Assembly (NCBI GenBank): GCA_030674155.1
Contig: CM060342.1
Coordinates: 25,040,226-25,104,225, forward strand
Source of the DNA: Stramonita haemastoma
Taxonomy: Eukaryota > Mollusca > Gastropoda > Neogastropoda > Muricidae
Direction of reading: 5' to 3'
DNA: 64,000 bases
The notes under the pieces were generated by a model. It made no database searches, was not told where the DNA came from, and worked only from the letters and a program-made list of their open reading frames with translations. Positions within the stretch are counted from its first letter, which is position 1. The number at the start of each line of letters is the position of its first letter. A program made the position numbers and the translations under genes. Positions 50,618 to 63,164 of this stretch are shown in pieces.

Positions 50618-50905
50618 CCGCCGCGTAGCCTAGTGGTTAGGGCGTTGGACTCGTAATCTAAAGGTTGCGGGTTCGATCCCAGCTTTCGGTTATGGCGTTG
50701 TGCCCTTGGAAAAGGCACTTTACGGCTATTTTCTCACCCACCCAGGTGTAAAAGGGGTACCAACCTTGTGTTGGGGGTTAACCCTGCGACAGACTGGCGT
50801 CCTATCCAGGGGGGAGTCTATGACTCTCAGTCGCTTAACGCCACAGAAACCGGAATAAGCACTGGCCTGATGAACCTTAGGCTCGGGACAGACTTTAACT
50901 CTTTA
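50618..50905 (+). mobile_element. SINE family 4 with a well-kept tRNA-like head
   Basis: The head reads GCGTAGCCTAGTGGTTAGGG (A box), CTCGTAATCT (anticodon-like loop with CGT) and GCGGGTTCGATCCCA (B box). The body carries GCGACAGACTGGCGTCCTAT and ends with CTTTAACTCTTTAACTTTAT. No other copy in the window. The head lacks a full cloverleaf 3' arm, so it is not a tRNA gene. Confidence 0.8.
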
Positions 50906-52787
50906 ACTTTATACACATACATACATTGGGATGGAGGTTTTTTTGTTGTTGTTTTTTTTTTAAGGATAAAGTAATACTCTACCTGAAGGGGTTGGGTGTG
51001 AGGGCAAAGGGCAGTCACTCCTGCAGGTGTCAGCCTCAACCGGAAGTAGTTCTGGTTTGGGCGGGCGGGGGGGGGGCTTCTTACTCAAAAGCATGCCAAA
51101 CATGTTGACTCCTCTGCCTTAATTTATTCATTCGAGGGTATATACCAGTGCCACTTATTGATAGCATACGAAGAATTTTTTTTTTTTTTTTTTTTTAATC
51201 AAGCGTTTATTACATATCAGGTGACTAAAAGAGATGCATGAAGAGGATGCAAGTGGACCGGCCTAGTTGTGCATTCTGTGAAATCTTTTCTTGTGTGTGT
51301 GTTGTGAGATAGAAGAGTTACAGCCTGTTTGTGCGTAAGGGTCTGTGTCTTCAAAACATCCCTGTCTGTTTTTATGTGTATTTATCCGTGTCTTCAAATA
51401 TATCCCAGTCTTCCTTCATTCAGCGCAGTATGAGGGAGTGTTTGAAATATGGACAGATTTGGAAAAATAAGCGTTTTCGGAACCGCTGTCAATTCTGTGC
51501 CTGTGGAGGTAAAAAGCAATAAAATCTGTACGCTGAGGAAGCAGAGCTGTTGGCTCTTTGTTATGATCACAGTTACTCAGTGAGTACTTTTGAGTTTTCT
51601 AATGGGGTGAATAGAAATAATGATGATGATAATAATAATAGAACTGTTTATTTTTATACACAGAGTTCTATACCTTGGAATATGCTACAGGTTTGTGTAA
51701 GAAACAGGGAAAAATATTCATGAATTTTTATGCGCCCGTTTTAACAACTATCTAGAAAGTATTGTAATGTTGATCCAATTTAGTGTTTTACAGTGTTCAG
51801 TTTATAAAAAAAAAAAAAAAAAAAAGAAAGTCAAAAGTCACTGAAAAATCAATTTCTGGGGTTGATTTTTTGTTTTGTTCTTTTCATGAACGGTTATTTA
51901 CAAGTGATTGTAATGGAGTGTGTCTTAGTGTTACAGACTGATGATGGAATGTTGGGCAATAGCTTGAATCCACTCCGCTTTTTAAATGTGATTTTTTACT
52001 ATTTTTTTTTATTTAGGCTGTTTGATTATCAAAATGAGCTGCCAAGATGCCGAAAACATTTTAGTAGAAATGAAATCAGAGAATTTCTGTTGAATCTGAT
52101 AATCAATTTTTTTAATGTTATTGGGGTTGGAAATTTATGAATTGTATCAAACCACAGATCGTATACAGATTTTTTTTTTAACAAATCTTTTTTTTTTTTT
52201 TTTATACAAATCTTTTTTTAGATTTCCTGCCATGACACTGATGCAGTGAAATTTCTGTCCATACTTTATCAAGTTTTCTGCAGCGACTATCAGTTTGAAA
52301 CTAGACCCATAATTTGAGATGTTTGGATTTGTCATACAGTAATTTTTTGGACAGGAGGGATTGTAAATCTAATCCACAATTTCAGTATTTTTCTCCATCC
52401 ATTCTGTGTGCATCTTTTTTCTCCCCTGGCATATCAGATGAATTTTAACAGATAATGAAATATAAAACAATAAAATGAAGAGAATTGGCATGAAAATCCA
52501 TAAAATCGTATGTATAGCTTTCTCAAATCACTAATTGTATTTAAGTAGTCCCCCTTTTATTTGGGGGGGGGTTGGTATATTTTTAGAAAACAAATGTCGC
52601 TTGAATCAGGGATTTCGATTAAACTGGTCAGTAGGTGATGGCGTTTAGGATTTAAAGAAACTTCATAATTTGCCAAATATGAAAGGAAGCCAGTTTTTAG
52701 TTTCCAGCAGGATCGGGCTTTTTCTTCTTTCTTGGGGGTGGGGACTGTTATGACAGAGTTAGGGCTAATCTTCCATGCCTACCATGA
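50906..52787. other. Downstream flank of MED15; no gene seen
   Basis: AT-rich with long T and G runs. Short open frames lack any recognisable motif. It may contain the MED15 3' UTR, but no cleavage site can be fixed from sequence alone. Confidence 0.5.
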
Positions 52788-52791
52788 TTAA

Positions 52792-54273
52792 CCCTCTCCC
52801 ATTCGCTTTTCTGACCAAGAAACTCCTCCTAGTATTCGGAAAATTTCAATCTTTTTCTAGTAAAACACAGTTCCTTAGTAATATACACCACCATATAAAA
52901 ACTACTGATAGTAGAGTCTTGAAATTTGACAGGAATGTTCATAAGTTGTCATAGTTTACTTTGCATCAAAATTTGACAGTCCTGCTTATATATGTCGTGT
53001 TGCTGTCCCCCTTTTTGTCACCAAATCAAGGTGACAACATGTTCACTTCATGCTGTTAGTAAAATAATATGCTCTAGCATGCACATCATGCACTAGTATG
53101 AGTCAAAATTTTTTTTAAAAATAGTGTCCTACCTACAGGCCCTCTGTAGGATTCCACGTCAGGGTAATCGATTGAATAATACACATCACATGAAGATTGT
53201 CACCAAGTCCATTGTCTGGGATTGTACAGTTTTTCTACATACTAAAGAGAAATAAAAAATATGCAAACACGGTACATTATTTATTCACGGGATGGATTGC
53301 GTCGTGCCTTGAACTGGGCTTTGATGTCATTGAGAAAGGGCCTGATCTTGTAGAGAGGGTCGTACTGGGGGCTGTCACGTCCAGGTGTGTCACTTGTGTC
53401 TCTCAAATGAAAATATTGATTCAGCTTCAAAAATCTTGTTTTGGGCATGACAGTACTGATCCATGAGTGAGAAAACTTGGGGTCAGTGGACCAGTACATA
53501 TGTATTCTGGGCAGACGATTGATTCCCATCATTATCAGTATAGACAGGTAAGCCCTGATCTCCTCAGGTGTTGTGTCTGTCCACAAAGGATCAGAAGCCA
53601 CACCTCTAGCAGCGATCTTTTGTTTAGCATACTTATTTGTCTCATCTGCCGCACTACGAAAAAAAGTTGGGGAAACAAACAGAAAAAAATAATCCAGGGG
53701 CTTGGCACTGAGCGGTAGTGTGTGTACAGGGCCTGCAGGCAACTGAAAATCTTTCACTGCCAGCGCTGTGTGCGCCGCGCGCCACGTCGTCTGCAAATTT
53801 AGTAGTGGAATGTTGTCTTCAGGGTCACTTTCTACTGCATAATCCTCATCTATTTCATCCCTTCCTTCTTCAGTTTCAATTTCAACATCAGATTCTCTAT
53901 TCTGTTGTCTTTCAATCTCCTCAACTTGACGCATAATTTCGTCAATTTCATCTTCTGGAAAATCTTCCCACATTTCATCTTCGTGCTTTGCCGCCATTCT
54001 TAACTATGAGAAAATGTGTGAATGAAAATGAGAGACGCTGACTAATTTTTGAGAACGGAAGGATGTGTTGTGCCAGAAATAGTACTGAAAAGCCATTGGG
54101 CTATCCTTACTATAGCGGGAAAAGTCACTCATGGTGTGTGTGAACTTGTTCATGCTCACAGCGTGATGGAAAATACCCACTGGCCGCGAGCGATTCTCGG
54201 CATGCTGCGGCACGATAAAATAAATGGGGCCTTTTCCGAAAAGCCCGCTGCGGCATTAGAAAATGGGAGAGGG
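52792..54273 (-). mobile_element. Internally deleted piggyBac transposon (1.48 kb)
   Basis: TTAA duplications lie at 52788-52791 and 54274-54277, with 12-bp inverted ends CCCTCTCCCATT / AATGGGAGAGGG. TTAA targeting and CCC/GGG termini are the signature of piggyBac elements. It carries the N-terminal part of a transposase at 53281-53997 and lacks the rest. Located 2.7 kb downstream of the MED15 stop. Confidence 0.93.
53281..53997 (-). pseudogene. Truncated piggyBac transposase (238 aa, N-terminal)
   Basis: Starts MAAKHEDEMWEDFPEDEIDE with an acidic N-terminal domain to about residue 65. The piggyBac DDE-family N-terminal region follows (FFRSAADETNKYA, TPEEIRAYLSILIMMGINRL, YWSTD, FLKLNQYFHLRD, DPLYKIRPFL), then a stop after NPSRE. 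Family members are about 550-650 aa; the catalytic Asp residues and the C-terminal Cys-rich finger are absent. It could only act as a partial protein. The N terminus itself is open and well preserved, suggesting recent deletion. Confidence 0.92.
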
Positions 54274-54699
54274 TTAAACAATTTATTCAGCTTAGTCGTC
54301 AACTTTTTTTTTTTTTTTTTTTAAAGAGGACCTGTAGAAGCTGAGTACGTTTTTGAGTTACTGCTATGTGAAATTGAGTACATTCTAAAAGTTGGTCAAT
54401 TTAAAAAAAGGTACTACTTTATGAATATTTACCTTTTTTTTTAACCAAAAAGAACATAATGTTTGTATGGTTCAGATAACCGTGTAGGCTAATATCAAGA
54501 CTGAAGATGGATAACTTAGGCGTATTTCCTGGTTCAAATATAGCAGGGGGGTTTTAGTTTTGATTCAAAACAATTTGTAAGGACTACAACCTGGAATATA
54601 AAAAAAAAACTGTGAAAACTACCATAGTTCAAAGACAAAGCTGGTGAAAATTTACTACCACAAGTTAGAAGTCTGGTGAACAAGTATCATAGGCTGCAT

Positions 54700-55075
54700 G
54701 GATGAAGACAATCTGAACCAAACACTATGTTGAAGGCCTGGTCACGAATAATGATAATGATTATATATGGAATTAAGAATGAAGACAATCTCAGCCAAAT
54801 GCTATGTTGAAGGCCTGGTCACGAATAATGATAATGATTATATATGGAATTAAGAATGAAGACAATCTCAGCCAAATGCTATGTTGAAGGCCTGGTCACG
54901 AATATTGATAATGATAATGTATGGGATTTAGAACGAAGACAATCTCAGCCAAACATTATGTCGAAGGTCTGGTCACGCATAATGATAATATATGGAACTT
55001 AGAATGAAGACAATCTCAGCCAAACTGCCTGGTCATGAATGAAGACAATCTCAACATAAACATCATTTCACTGTA
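54700..55075 (+). repeat. About 75-bp tandem repeat (4-5 units)
   Basis: Unit AATGAAGACAATCTCAGCCA then AATGCTATGTTGAAGGCCTG and GTCACGAATAATGATAATG. Confidence 0.92.
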
Positions 55076-55239
55076 GGCCTTAGGGCTTTGTGTGCACCAA
55101 TAACTGGTCAAGCTTAATATTAAGTCCATGGCTGTTTCTGTGTTGAATTGGTGGCCAAACCAGTATGCATTAGTATGGGTGAAGATGAGAGTGTATATAG
55201 ATACAACAACAAAAAAACACATAAAAAAGAGAGAAGAAT

Positions 55240-56535
55240 TCAAGGGGTTAAGTAGATTGTGCCCTCAACAGTGTGTTGAATGTTGCTACAAAAAAAAAAA
55301 AAAAAAAAGAGAGAGAGAGAGAAGAATTCAAGAGGTTCAGTAGATTGTGCCCTCCACAAGTATGTTAAATGTTGCTACAACAAAAAAAAACAAAAGTGAG
55401 AAAAATTCAACGGGTTCAGTAGACTGTGCCCTCAACAGTGTGTTGAATGTTGTTACGAGAAAAACAAACAAAAGATAGAAGAATTCAAGGGGTTCAGTAG
55501 ACTGTGCCCCAACAGTGTGTAAATATTGCTAAAAAACAAAAACAAAAGAGAGAAAAATTCAAGGGGTGTGTTAAATGTTGCTACAAAAACAAAAGATAGA
55601 AGAATTGAAGGGGTTCAGTAGATTGTGCCCTCAACAGTGTGTTAAATGTTGCTACGAGAAAAACAAATGAAAGAGAGAAGAATTCAAGGGGCTCAGTAGA
55701 TTGCGCCCTAACAGTGTGTTGAATGCTGCTATGAAAAAAAAAAAAAAAAAAAAAGAGAGAAGAATTCGAGGGGTTCAGTAGATTGTGCCTGAACAAGTAT
55801 GTTAAATGTTGCTAAAAAAAAATAATTAAAAAAAAAACAAGAGAGAAAAAATTCAAGGGGTTCAGTAGATTTTGCCCTCCACAAGTATGTTAAATGTTGC
55901 TACAACAAAAAAAACAAAAGTGAGAAAAATTCAACGGGTTCAGTAGACTGTGCCCTCAACAGTGTGTTGAATGTTGTTACGAGAAAAACAAACAAAAGAT
56001 AGAAGAATTCAAGGGGTTCAGTAGACTGTGCCCTCAACAGTGTGTTGAATGTTGTTACGAGAAAAACAAACAAAAGATAGAAGAATTCAAGGGGTTCAGT
56101 AGACTGTGCCCTCAACAGTGTGTTGAATGTTGTTACGAGAAAAACAAACAAAAGATAGAAGAATTCAAGGGGTTCAGTAGACTGTGCCCCAACAGTGTGT
56201 AAATATTGCTAAAAAACAAAAACAAAAGAGAGAAAAATTCAAGGGGTTCAGTAGATTTTGCCCTCAACAAGTATGTTAAATGTTGCTACATAAAACAAAA
56301 CAAAAAAAGAGAAGAATTGAAGGGGTTCAGTAGATTGTGCCCTCAACAGTGTGTTAAATGTTGCTACGAGAAAAACAAACGAAAGAGAGAAGAATTCAAG
56401 GGGCTCAGTAGATTATGCCCCAACAGTGTGTTGAATGTTGCTATCGGGAAAAAAGCTAGAGAGAAAAATTCAAGGAGTTCAGTAGATTGTGCCCTCAACA
56501 AGTGTGTTGAATGTTGCTAAAAAAAATTATAATAT

Positions 56536-56570
<35 letters not shown>

Positions 56571-56640
56571 AGAATTCAAGGGGTTCAGTACATTGTGCCC
56601 TCCACAAGTGTGTTGAATGTTGCATTTGATGGAAAAGAGA
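55240..56640 (+). repeat. About 75-80-bp satellite-like array (about 17-18 units)
   Basis: Unit AGAAGAATTCAAGGGGTTCA then GTAGATTGTGCCCTCAACAG and TGTGTTGAATGTTGCTAC plus an A-rich linker of variable length. Three adjacent units near 55940-56165 are nearly identical, showing recent amplification. Confidence 0.94.
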
Positions 56641-57474
56641 GGACAGCTCGTTGCTGTGTCTTCCAGTCACTTGGGAATGTCATCGTCCGTCATTGGCCAC
56701 ATTTGTTCTGTGCAATGGATGTCTGTGATTTTTACACAGTGTGTGTGTGGGTGTGTGTTCACTGTTGTGTGTGGGTGTGTGAGTGTTCACTGTCGTGTGT
56801 GGGTGTGTGGGTGTTCATGGGGGGTGGGGGTGTATGTATGACAGTGCCTGAAGAAGTGAAACACTGTAGTATTTTATAACATTAAATGTTTGCCATATTC
56901 AGTGATAATGGTAAATTTGGGGTGGGGACAGGGGAATTTAAAAAATTATCTATGTTAATGTTTACTCTTATGTTGTTGTTGTTATGCATTCCCAACTTAA
57001 CACCCTGGGGGGTCACACTCTGACTCGACTCATCTCACCTGGGAATCAGTGTGAGATGGGAAGTGCACTGGATGAGAGAAGTGTGTGTGTGTATAACTGT
57101 TTTCAAGTTCCTTGCCATATAGGCAGCCATACTCTGACTTCAGAGAAGTTTTACTTTATAATAAAGCAACAGTTCAGTGTGTATCACAGTGTTACTGAAA
57201 ATGTTTAAAATACTTTTTATGCAGACTTACTGTAACAAATTATGGTGGGGGGTGGGTTTTCATTTTTTTTGTTAATATGGTTTTGCTTTTGTTTTATCTT
57301 GTATGATATTTGGGGGGTAGGGGAGTTGTTAAATTGTATTTAATTATTACATGCCAAAGTCAGATGTGCTGGGCCTGACTCCTTAGGCGCTTAACAGCAG
57401 CACAACGCATTTTTGCTCATTGGACAGACAACAATAGCTGCTGTCTGAGTCTGATAATTGAAATACGCACACCA
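56641..57474. other. Low-complexity intergenic sequence
   Basis: TGTGTGGG-type repeats at 56735-56840 and the D2 and D3 repeats; no gene recognised. Confidence 0.55.
57352..57470 (+). repeat. Dispersed repeat D3
   Basis: CTTAACAGCAGCACAACGCA and ACAACAATAGCTGCTGTCTG also occur at about 26560-26665 (same strand) and, in reverse, at about 47600-47700. Confidence 0.65.
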
Positions 57475-57850
57475 TCTTTATTTTTATTTTATTTTATTTT
57501 ATACCACTTTATGTCATAGCAGATTTCTCTGCGTAAAATTCAGGCTGCTCTCCCCAGGGAGAGTGCATCGCCACAAGTGCAGCGCCTACCCTTTTTTTTT
57601 TTTTTTTTTTTTTTATACAGCCCCGAGCTGCCCTGGGGACTCCAACTCCCCGATTTTTCCTCAGGGATGGTGTCTAAACACAACACCTGTGTGCATGCTG
57701 TTTTTTTATGATTTTGCCATCTGCTCCTACCAGCACACTATGGCCTGCTCTTCCGAAAGGTGGAATGGGGTTTTAACGTGTGCGCAAGATGTTCTGCATG
57801 CATTCGCACACGGGGCCTCGGTTTATTGTCACATCCGAATGACTTTTGAC
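57475..57850 (-). mobile_element. SINE family 2b, minus copy
   Basis: Reverse complement of the 62048 element tail (TTTATACCACTTTATGTC, CTCCCCAGGGAGAG) and middle (GGGGCCTCGG). Confidence 0.75.
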
Positions 57851-58084
57851 AAAGCGCTAGACAGAAATGACATGAAGAAAATGTTCAAGATCTCACAAGA
57901 ATAACAACTTTTCATTTTTTGAAGCAGAGAGTAAGATTAACAATTTGACACCAAAAAAAACAAAACAACTTTAGCTTGTAAAAGCAAAGGCTTCTACGTT
58001 CAGGCTTAAAACGCTGGAACAAACACTTTCATTCTTTTGGAGCCGAGAGTGAGACAAGCTTACAACTTAAAACAAATAAAAACT

Positions 58085-58275
58085 ATGCTCTTAGAAGGAA
58101 AGATTTACAACTTCAAGCTATCTCTCAAAGAGAAAGTTTTTCTGTACTTGGTTGTAAGTTAAGACTTTCAAAATTGTTCTCTTAGGAGGAAAGATTAACA
58201 ACTTCAAGCTATCTCTCAAAGAGAAAGTTTTTTTGTGCATGGTTGTAAGTTAAGACTTTCAAAATTGTTCAAGAC
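58085..58275 (+). repeat. Two-copy tandem repeat of about 98 bp
   Basis: GGAAAGATTAACAACTTCAA then GCTATCTCTCAAAGAGAAAG appears twice, with few differences. Confidence 0.88.
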
Positions 58276-59444
58276 ATTTGTCTCATGCTAGCAACAGAAG
58301 CATGTGATTTTAACTAAGTGTGTGGTCATAAATGACATACATGTATGTACAACATTTTCAAGACAATCATACTTGTTTCAGACGTACAATCTTGTATTGT
58401 GAGACTACAGGAGGTTTTGTTGTTTGGGGGGGGGGGGGCTTTTGGTGGTTTTTTGGTTGTTTGGGATTTTTTTTTTTTAGGGGGGAGGAGGTATGTGTAT
58501 TGTTGGTTGTCAGGTTCTTGGATTCGTTTTGTCTTGGGTTCTTTTTGTTTTACTTTTTGTTGGCAGTTTTTATTGTGTTCAGAATGTTCCATATCCCCAA
58601 TACTTCATATGCGGAATCTCAAAGCGAAGGGGTAATTGTAAAGATAGGTAATTGTACAGATAGGACAAATAAGCTCAAGATGACTGTAAAAAGCTTTTTG
58701 AATAGCAGACGTTTTTGCCAGCAATAGGGCTGTGCGTGTGAGGGCTGTTCAGGGGGAAATTGAATGAGAATGGGTGTAACTTTGGAATACATCAGAATTA
58801 TTTATTGTATTTCATCAAGAAAATTTGTTTTTAATTGTTTGCAAAGATAGAAAATAAAAAAAAGAAAGCATTAAAGACTACATTATGAAGACAAGAGTTT
58901 TGGTGAGAGAGCAGGAAAATTTTTCAGAAAAGGGTAGTACTACATGAAATGATGTATAAATGGCTTTTTATAAGATCAGTGGTACGAGTGAGTCTGGGCT
59001 ACTAGATATGTGTGGGGTAAGTTGAGAGTAAACACTTCTTGTTGAGTGGTTTACAGTCTAGTAGTTTGAGAGAGAATGTCTCATTGCATTTTTTGAAAGA
59101 AAGAAAAAATATTGTTTATAAAAAAAAAGTGTGAGAGAGGACGAAGTGAGACAGAAATTCAAATGCATGCTGTATGAAAAAAATGGTTGTGTGTGTGGGT
59201 GATTGAGAAGGCAGACTTGTTGTTACTTGCAAACAAAAGAGAAATGCATGACTATTATTATCATTTTTATTACTATTTTTATTATTATTATCAAATTCAG
59301 GGAGAAGACAGTTTAAAGATTAACATGCCAGTAGTACATATCTGGATGCATTTCGGTGTATGTGCACACACGCCAATGCATGCACATGCACTCACATGTG
59401 CACGTGCACACATACACACAAAGTCGTCTTCTTCTTTTTCTTTT
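58276..59444. other. No recognisable gene
   Basis: G-run tracts near 58425 and AT-rich sequence. Open frames of up to 131 aa are low-complexity Phe/Gly/Val translations of T/G runs and have no supporting features. Confidence 0.5.
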
Positions 59445-59855
<411 letters not shown>

Positions 59856-60245
59856 TAGCTGACCATGAAACTGTCTTCCTTTTAATGAAGATGTTATTTA
59901 ATTTTCTACTACAGAAGAAGTGAGTGACCAGGACAGTCAGTCCTGTAACTTGTGTTCCTATATATGCCAGTGAGCATTGCGATGATGATGATGGTGCGAA
60001 TCAGATGCCAGTGTTTTGTAATTTTGTATGGATGGCAAAGTTGTGTGCTGAAAGCCATAGAGAAATGTTCAGGTGCTGCCATATGTTGTGAATGACTTGA
60101 AAACAGCTGTGTCATATTTTGAAGTAAAAAATTAAATAAATGAATAAAATTTCAATATCATTTTTGGGCCTCTTTTGTGTGTGTGTGAGGGTAGTGACAA
60201 ACAGAATGTGTGTGTGTGTATATGAGGCAGAGAAAGTTTGCATGT

Positions 60246-60277
<32 letters not shown>

Positions 60278-60508
60278 TGCCCAGGGTAAATGTTATGAAA
60301 TTTGTTACATCCTTTTCTTTACTGTCACTGTCAAATTGTACTGAAGAGTGTGCTTGAGTGTTGGAAGTCTGTTTTCTGTATATAAGTGTGCTTTTCACAG
60401 TATGCCAACACAAGAGAAAATGGAGACTGATGGTCAGATTTGCTGACATGCCACATTCATAGATAACATCAAAATGGTCTTACATGAACAGTGAGTCAAC
60501 TTCATTAT
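59856..60508. other. No recognisable gene
   Basis: Non-repetitive stretch with AATAAA-like signals at about 60130-60145 and a short GT tract at 60245-60280. Could be a 3' UTR end, unproven. Confidence 0.45.
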
Positions 60509-60775
60509 AGGTAAAGGTGTCCTATAACCTTTGTGGTCGTAGGGGAGCGAGGCATCAGAGACCTCAGCTTCTCTAGGGGCCTACATATTGAGGGCGGCAC
60601 CCATCTCCTCTCCCTCGCTGCTTTACCTTCCCTGACCCTAAAGAGGGCAGGTACCCATTTACAGCTGGATGAACAGGGGGGACTGTACTGAAGCCAAGGC
60701 GCGCAAACGGTCACCCATCCAACTGGTAACCACACTTGATGCTGCTTAACTTGACTTGGGGAAAGTGAGCACTCT
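60509..60775 (-). mobile_element. SINE family 1
   Basis: Reverse family 1 copy from GTAAAGGTGTCCTATAACC to CTTGGGGAAAGTGAGCAC. Confidence 0.85.
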
Positions 60776-61092
60776 GATTGCTTAATTATAGTGCAGCCAA
60801 AAGGAACAATGCACAGATGAACAGTGAGTCAAGTTGAATATCATAGTGCAACCAACAGAACGAACAATGCACAGACTAACTAACCACAGACCCAACTGGT
60901 CACAACTGCAGGGCTCAACACCACTCTGCTATTCATGACAACCCAGCCTGCTGAAAACCAGACTGAAGAAGGACCATGTGTACAACCCTGCACCTAACAG
61001 ACCAGCAGACACCACCCACTGGCTTGTAGCAGACCACAAAGGAAAGTTTTGAAGCAATAGCACCAAGGGTTTTTGGGGCTTTTTTTTTTTTT

Positions 61093-61372
61093 TTTGTAAA
61101 GGTGTTCCCATAAACTATGCCACGGTTGGGGAGCGAGGTGTCAAAGACCTCAGCTTCTCCAGAGGCCAGCATATTAAGGGCAGCACCCACCTCCCATTTC
61201 CTCACTGCTTTACCTTCCCTGTCTCTAAAGAAGACAGGTACCCATTTACAGCTGAGAGAACTGGGGGGACTGTACTGAAGCCAAGGCACACAAACGGCTA
61301 CCCATCACGCTCAACACTGCTTAACTTTAGCTTGAGGAGAGCAAGTGCTCTAACCACTGAGCTATCCCATCC
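61093..61372 (-). mobile_element. SINE family 1
   Basis: Reverse family 1 copy with T-run tail, GTAAAGGTGTTCCCATAAAC to CTGAGCTATCCCATCC. Confidence 0.83.
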
Positions 61373-61741
61373 ACACATACAAAAGTACTAACGAAAAAGT
61401 TACTTTTCTTGTTTTGTCTTTTGTAACATGTATTCCACTGCTGCTTCTCAGAGAACTTTACTCAACATGACCTCACCCAAAAACAAGGTATCCATGATAG
61501 TATAGTCCTGCTGCATCTTCACAACCAGCAGCCTGTGGGGAGTGCTCAATATTTAGCAGTTCCCTCAGTTTCTCCAGGGGCCAGCATATTGAACACAGCA
61601 CTCATCTCCTCTTCCTCACTCCTATACCTTCCCTGTCCCTTAGGAAGACGATGGGTACCCATTTACAGCTGGGTGAGTGTACTGAAGTCAAGGCACATGA
61701 ACAGTCACCCATCAAAGAGGTAACCATGCTCATGGTAACCA

Positions 61742-61975
61742 TGAATGCACTCTCCAAAAGTCTTTCGGATGAGACAATAAACCGAGGCCCCTTGTGCGAA
61801 CGCACGCAGAACATCTTGCGCACACGTTAAATCCTGTTCCGCTTTTCGTAAGAGCGGGTCACTGTGTGCCGGTGGGAACAGATGACAAGATTGACAAAAC
61901 TGCATACACATGGGGAATGGATGTAAAAACGCAAATGAGTGCTTATTCCATTATCCTCAATATAAAAGAAAGCAG
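61742..61975 (+). mobile_element. SINE family 2, 5' truncated
   Basis: AAAGTCTTTCGGATGAGACA through CCTCAATATAAAAGAAAG; lacks the tRNA-like head and abuts a degenerate family 1 fragment (61560-61740). Confidence 0.8.
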
Positions 61976-62047
61976 ATCCATGACCACTAGCCAGAACAGG
62001 CCCCGCACTGCTGCTGGGTGGTTTTTGCAGTGTTCAGTCGTAGAAGT

Positions 62048-62515
62048 AAGGTGGCAGGATGGTTAAGACGTTCGCCTGCCAACAAGTAAACCGTGAGAGT
62101 CTGGGTTCGATTCTCAGCCTCACCCTTTCTTCCTAGTTTGACAAAAAATCGAACTGAATGTCAAAGTCATTTGGATGAGACTATAAACCGAGGCCCCATG
62201 TGCGAACGCACGCAGAACATCTTGCATACACGTTAAAACTCCGTTCCGCCTTTTGGAAGAGCAGGCCATTGTGTGCCGGTAGGAGCGGGTGACAATTTTT
62301 TTTTAAAAATCAGCATGCACACAGGTGTCGTGTTTACACACCATCCCTGAGGAAAAATCGGAAAGTTGGAGTCCCCACGGTGGCTCGGGGCCGTATAAAA
62401 AGAAAAAAGATAATGGGTAGGCACTGCACTTGTGACGACGCGCTCTCCCCGGGGAGAGCAGCCCGAATTTCACGCAGAAATCTGCTGACATAAAGTGGTA
62501 TAATATAATATAAAT
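62048..62515 (+). mobile_element. SINE family 2b with long alternative tail
   Basis: tRNA-like head with GGATGGTTAAGACGTTCGCC and B box GGGTTCGATTC, then the family 2 middle, then a different 3' part (GAGGAAAAATCGGAAAGTTG ... CCCCGGGGAGAGCAGCCCG) ending in ATAAATATAAAT. The same tail occurs in reverse at about 57475-57700. Confidence 0.78.
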
Positions 62516-62584
62516 ATAAATCTGACCCAGCACACACAGGTCACCGCTCTCTAAGCCCCATTTTGCACAACATTACACGTCTCT

Positions 62585-62830
62585 TGGCCCAGGCCAAAAG
62601 CTTTGTCAGTTAGGCCTACTGATGTCAGCTAATTGCGAAGGCCTACACTGAAATGTTGTTATGTTGTAAAATGTTGTATTGGGATTGCCTTCAGGCGTGA
62701 CAACCTCTTAACATAACAACCTTCACTTTCCTTAAAAGGAGAAAAAAATCCTCTGAAGTCGGAGTATGGCTGCCTATATGGCAAGGTACTTGAAAGCAGT
62801 CATACCCGCTAACTTCTCATTCAGCCTGCA
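62585..62830 (-). repeat. Dispersed repeat D2
   Basis: Contains GAGTATGGCTGCCTATATGG and CGAAGGCCTACACTGAAATG. Other copies are at about 14440-14660, 34690-34805 (inside the TIR element) and 57035-57175. Confidence 0.65.
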
Positions 62831-62864
62831 ATTTTGGGCTACGGAAACAAACATACCCAGCAAC

Positions 62865-62918
<54 letters not shown>

Positions 62919-63164
62919 CCTACCCATAGACCTGTAAAAGTTACAACCATAGAAGACCAAACATTATGCACCCCGGCAGGTAAGGGAACACAGAGAAGAG
63001 AAGGAGAGATCAATGACGATGAGGCTGATGCAATGATAGCTATACAAAGTAGCAACCTGCATTATAGTCAGCTTGTGTACATCTCACAGTGTAGTCTTCT
63101 TAACCAATGCCCGGTTTGTCATATAGGCCTAACAGAAATACTGACGTGAACGACCTATAGGCCT

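Noticed and set aside
50618..50695. tRNA gene
   Set aside because: A and B boxes are present, but the acceptor stem does not pair and the sequence continues as a SINE body.
55900..56520. Repetitive protein genes on either strand
   Set aside because: Frames arise from the 75-80-bp satellite units, with no conserved start or signal.
58332..58727. 131-aa hydrophobic frame
   Set aside because: Built on G and T homopolymer runs; no domain, no splice context.
62766..63149. 127-aa frame with a His-Thr run
   Set aside because: Includes a (CA)n microsatellite and a dispersed repeat; the remaining 60 residues match nothing I recognise.
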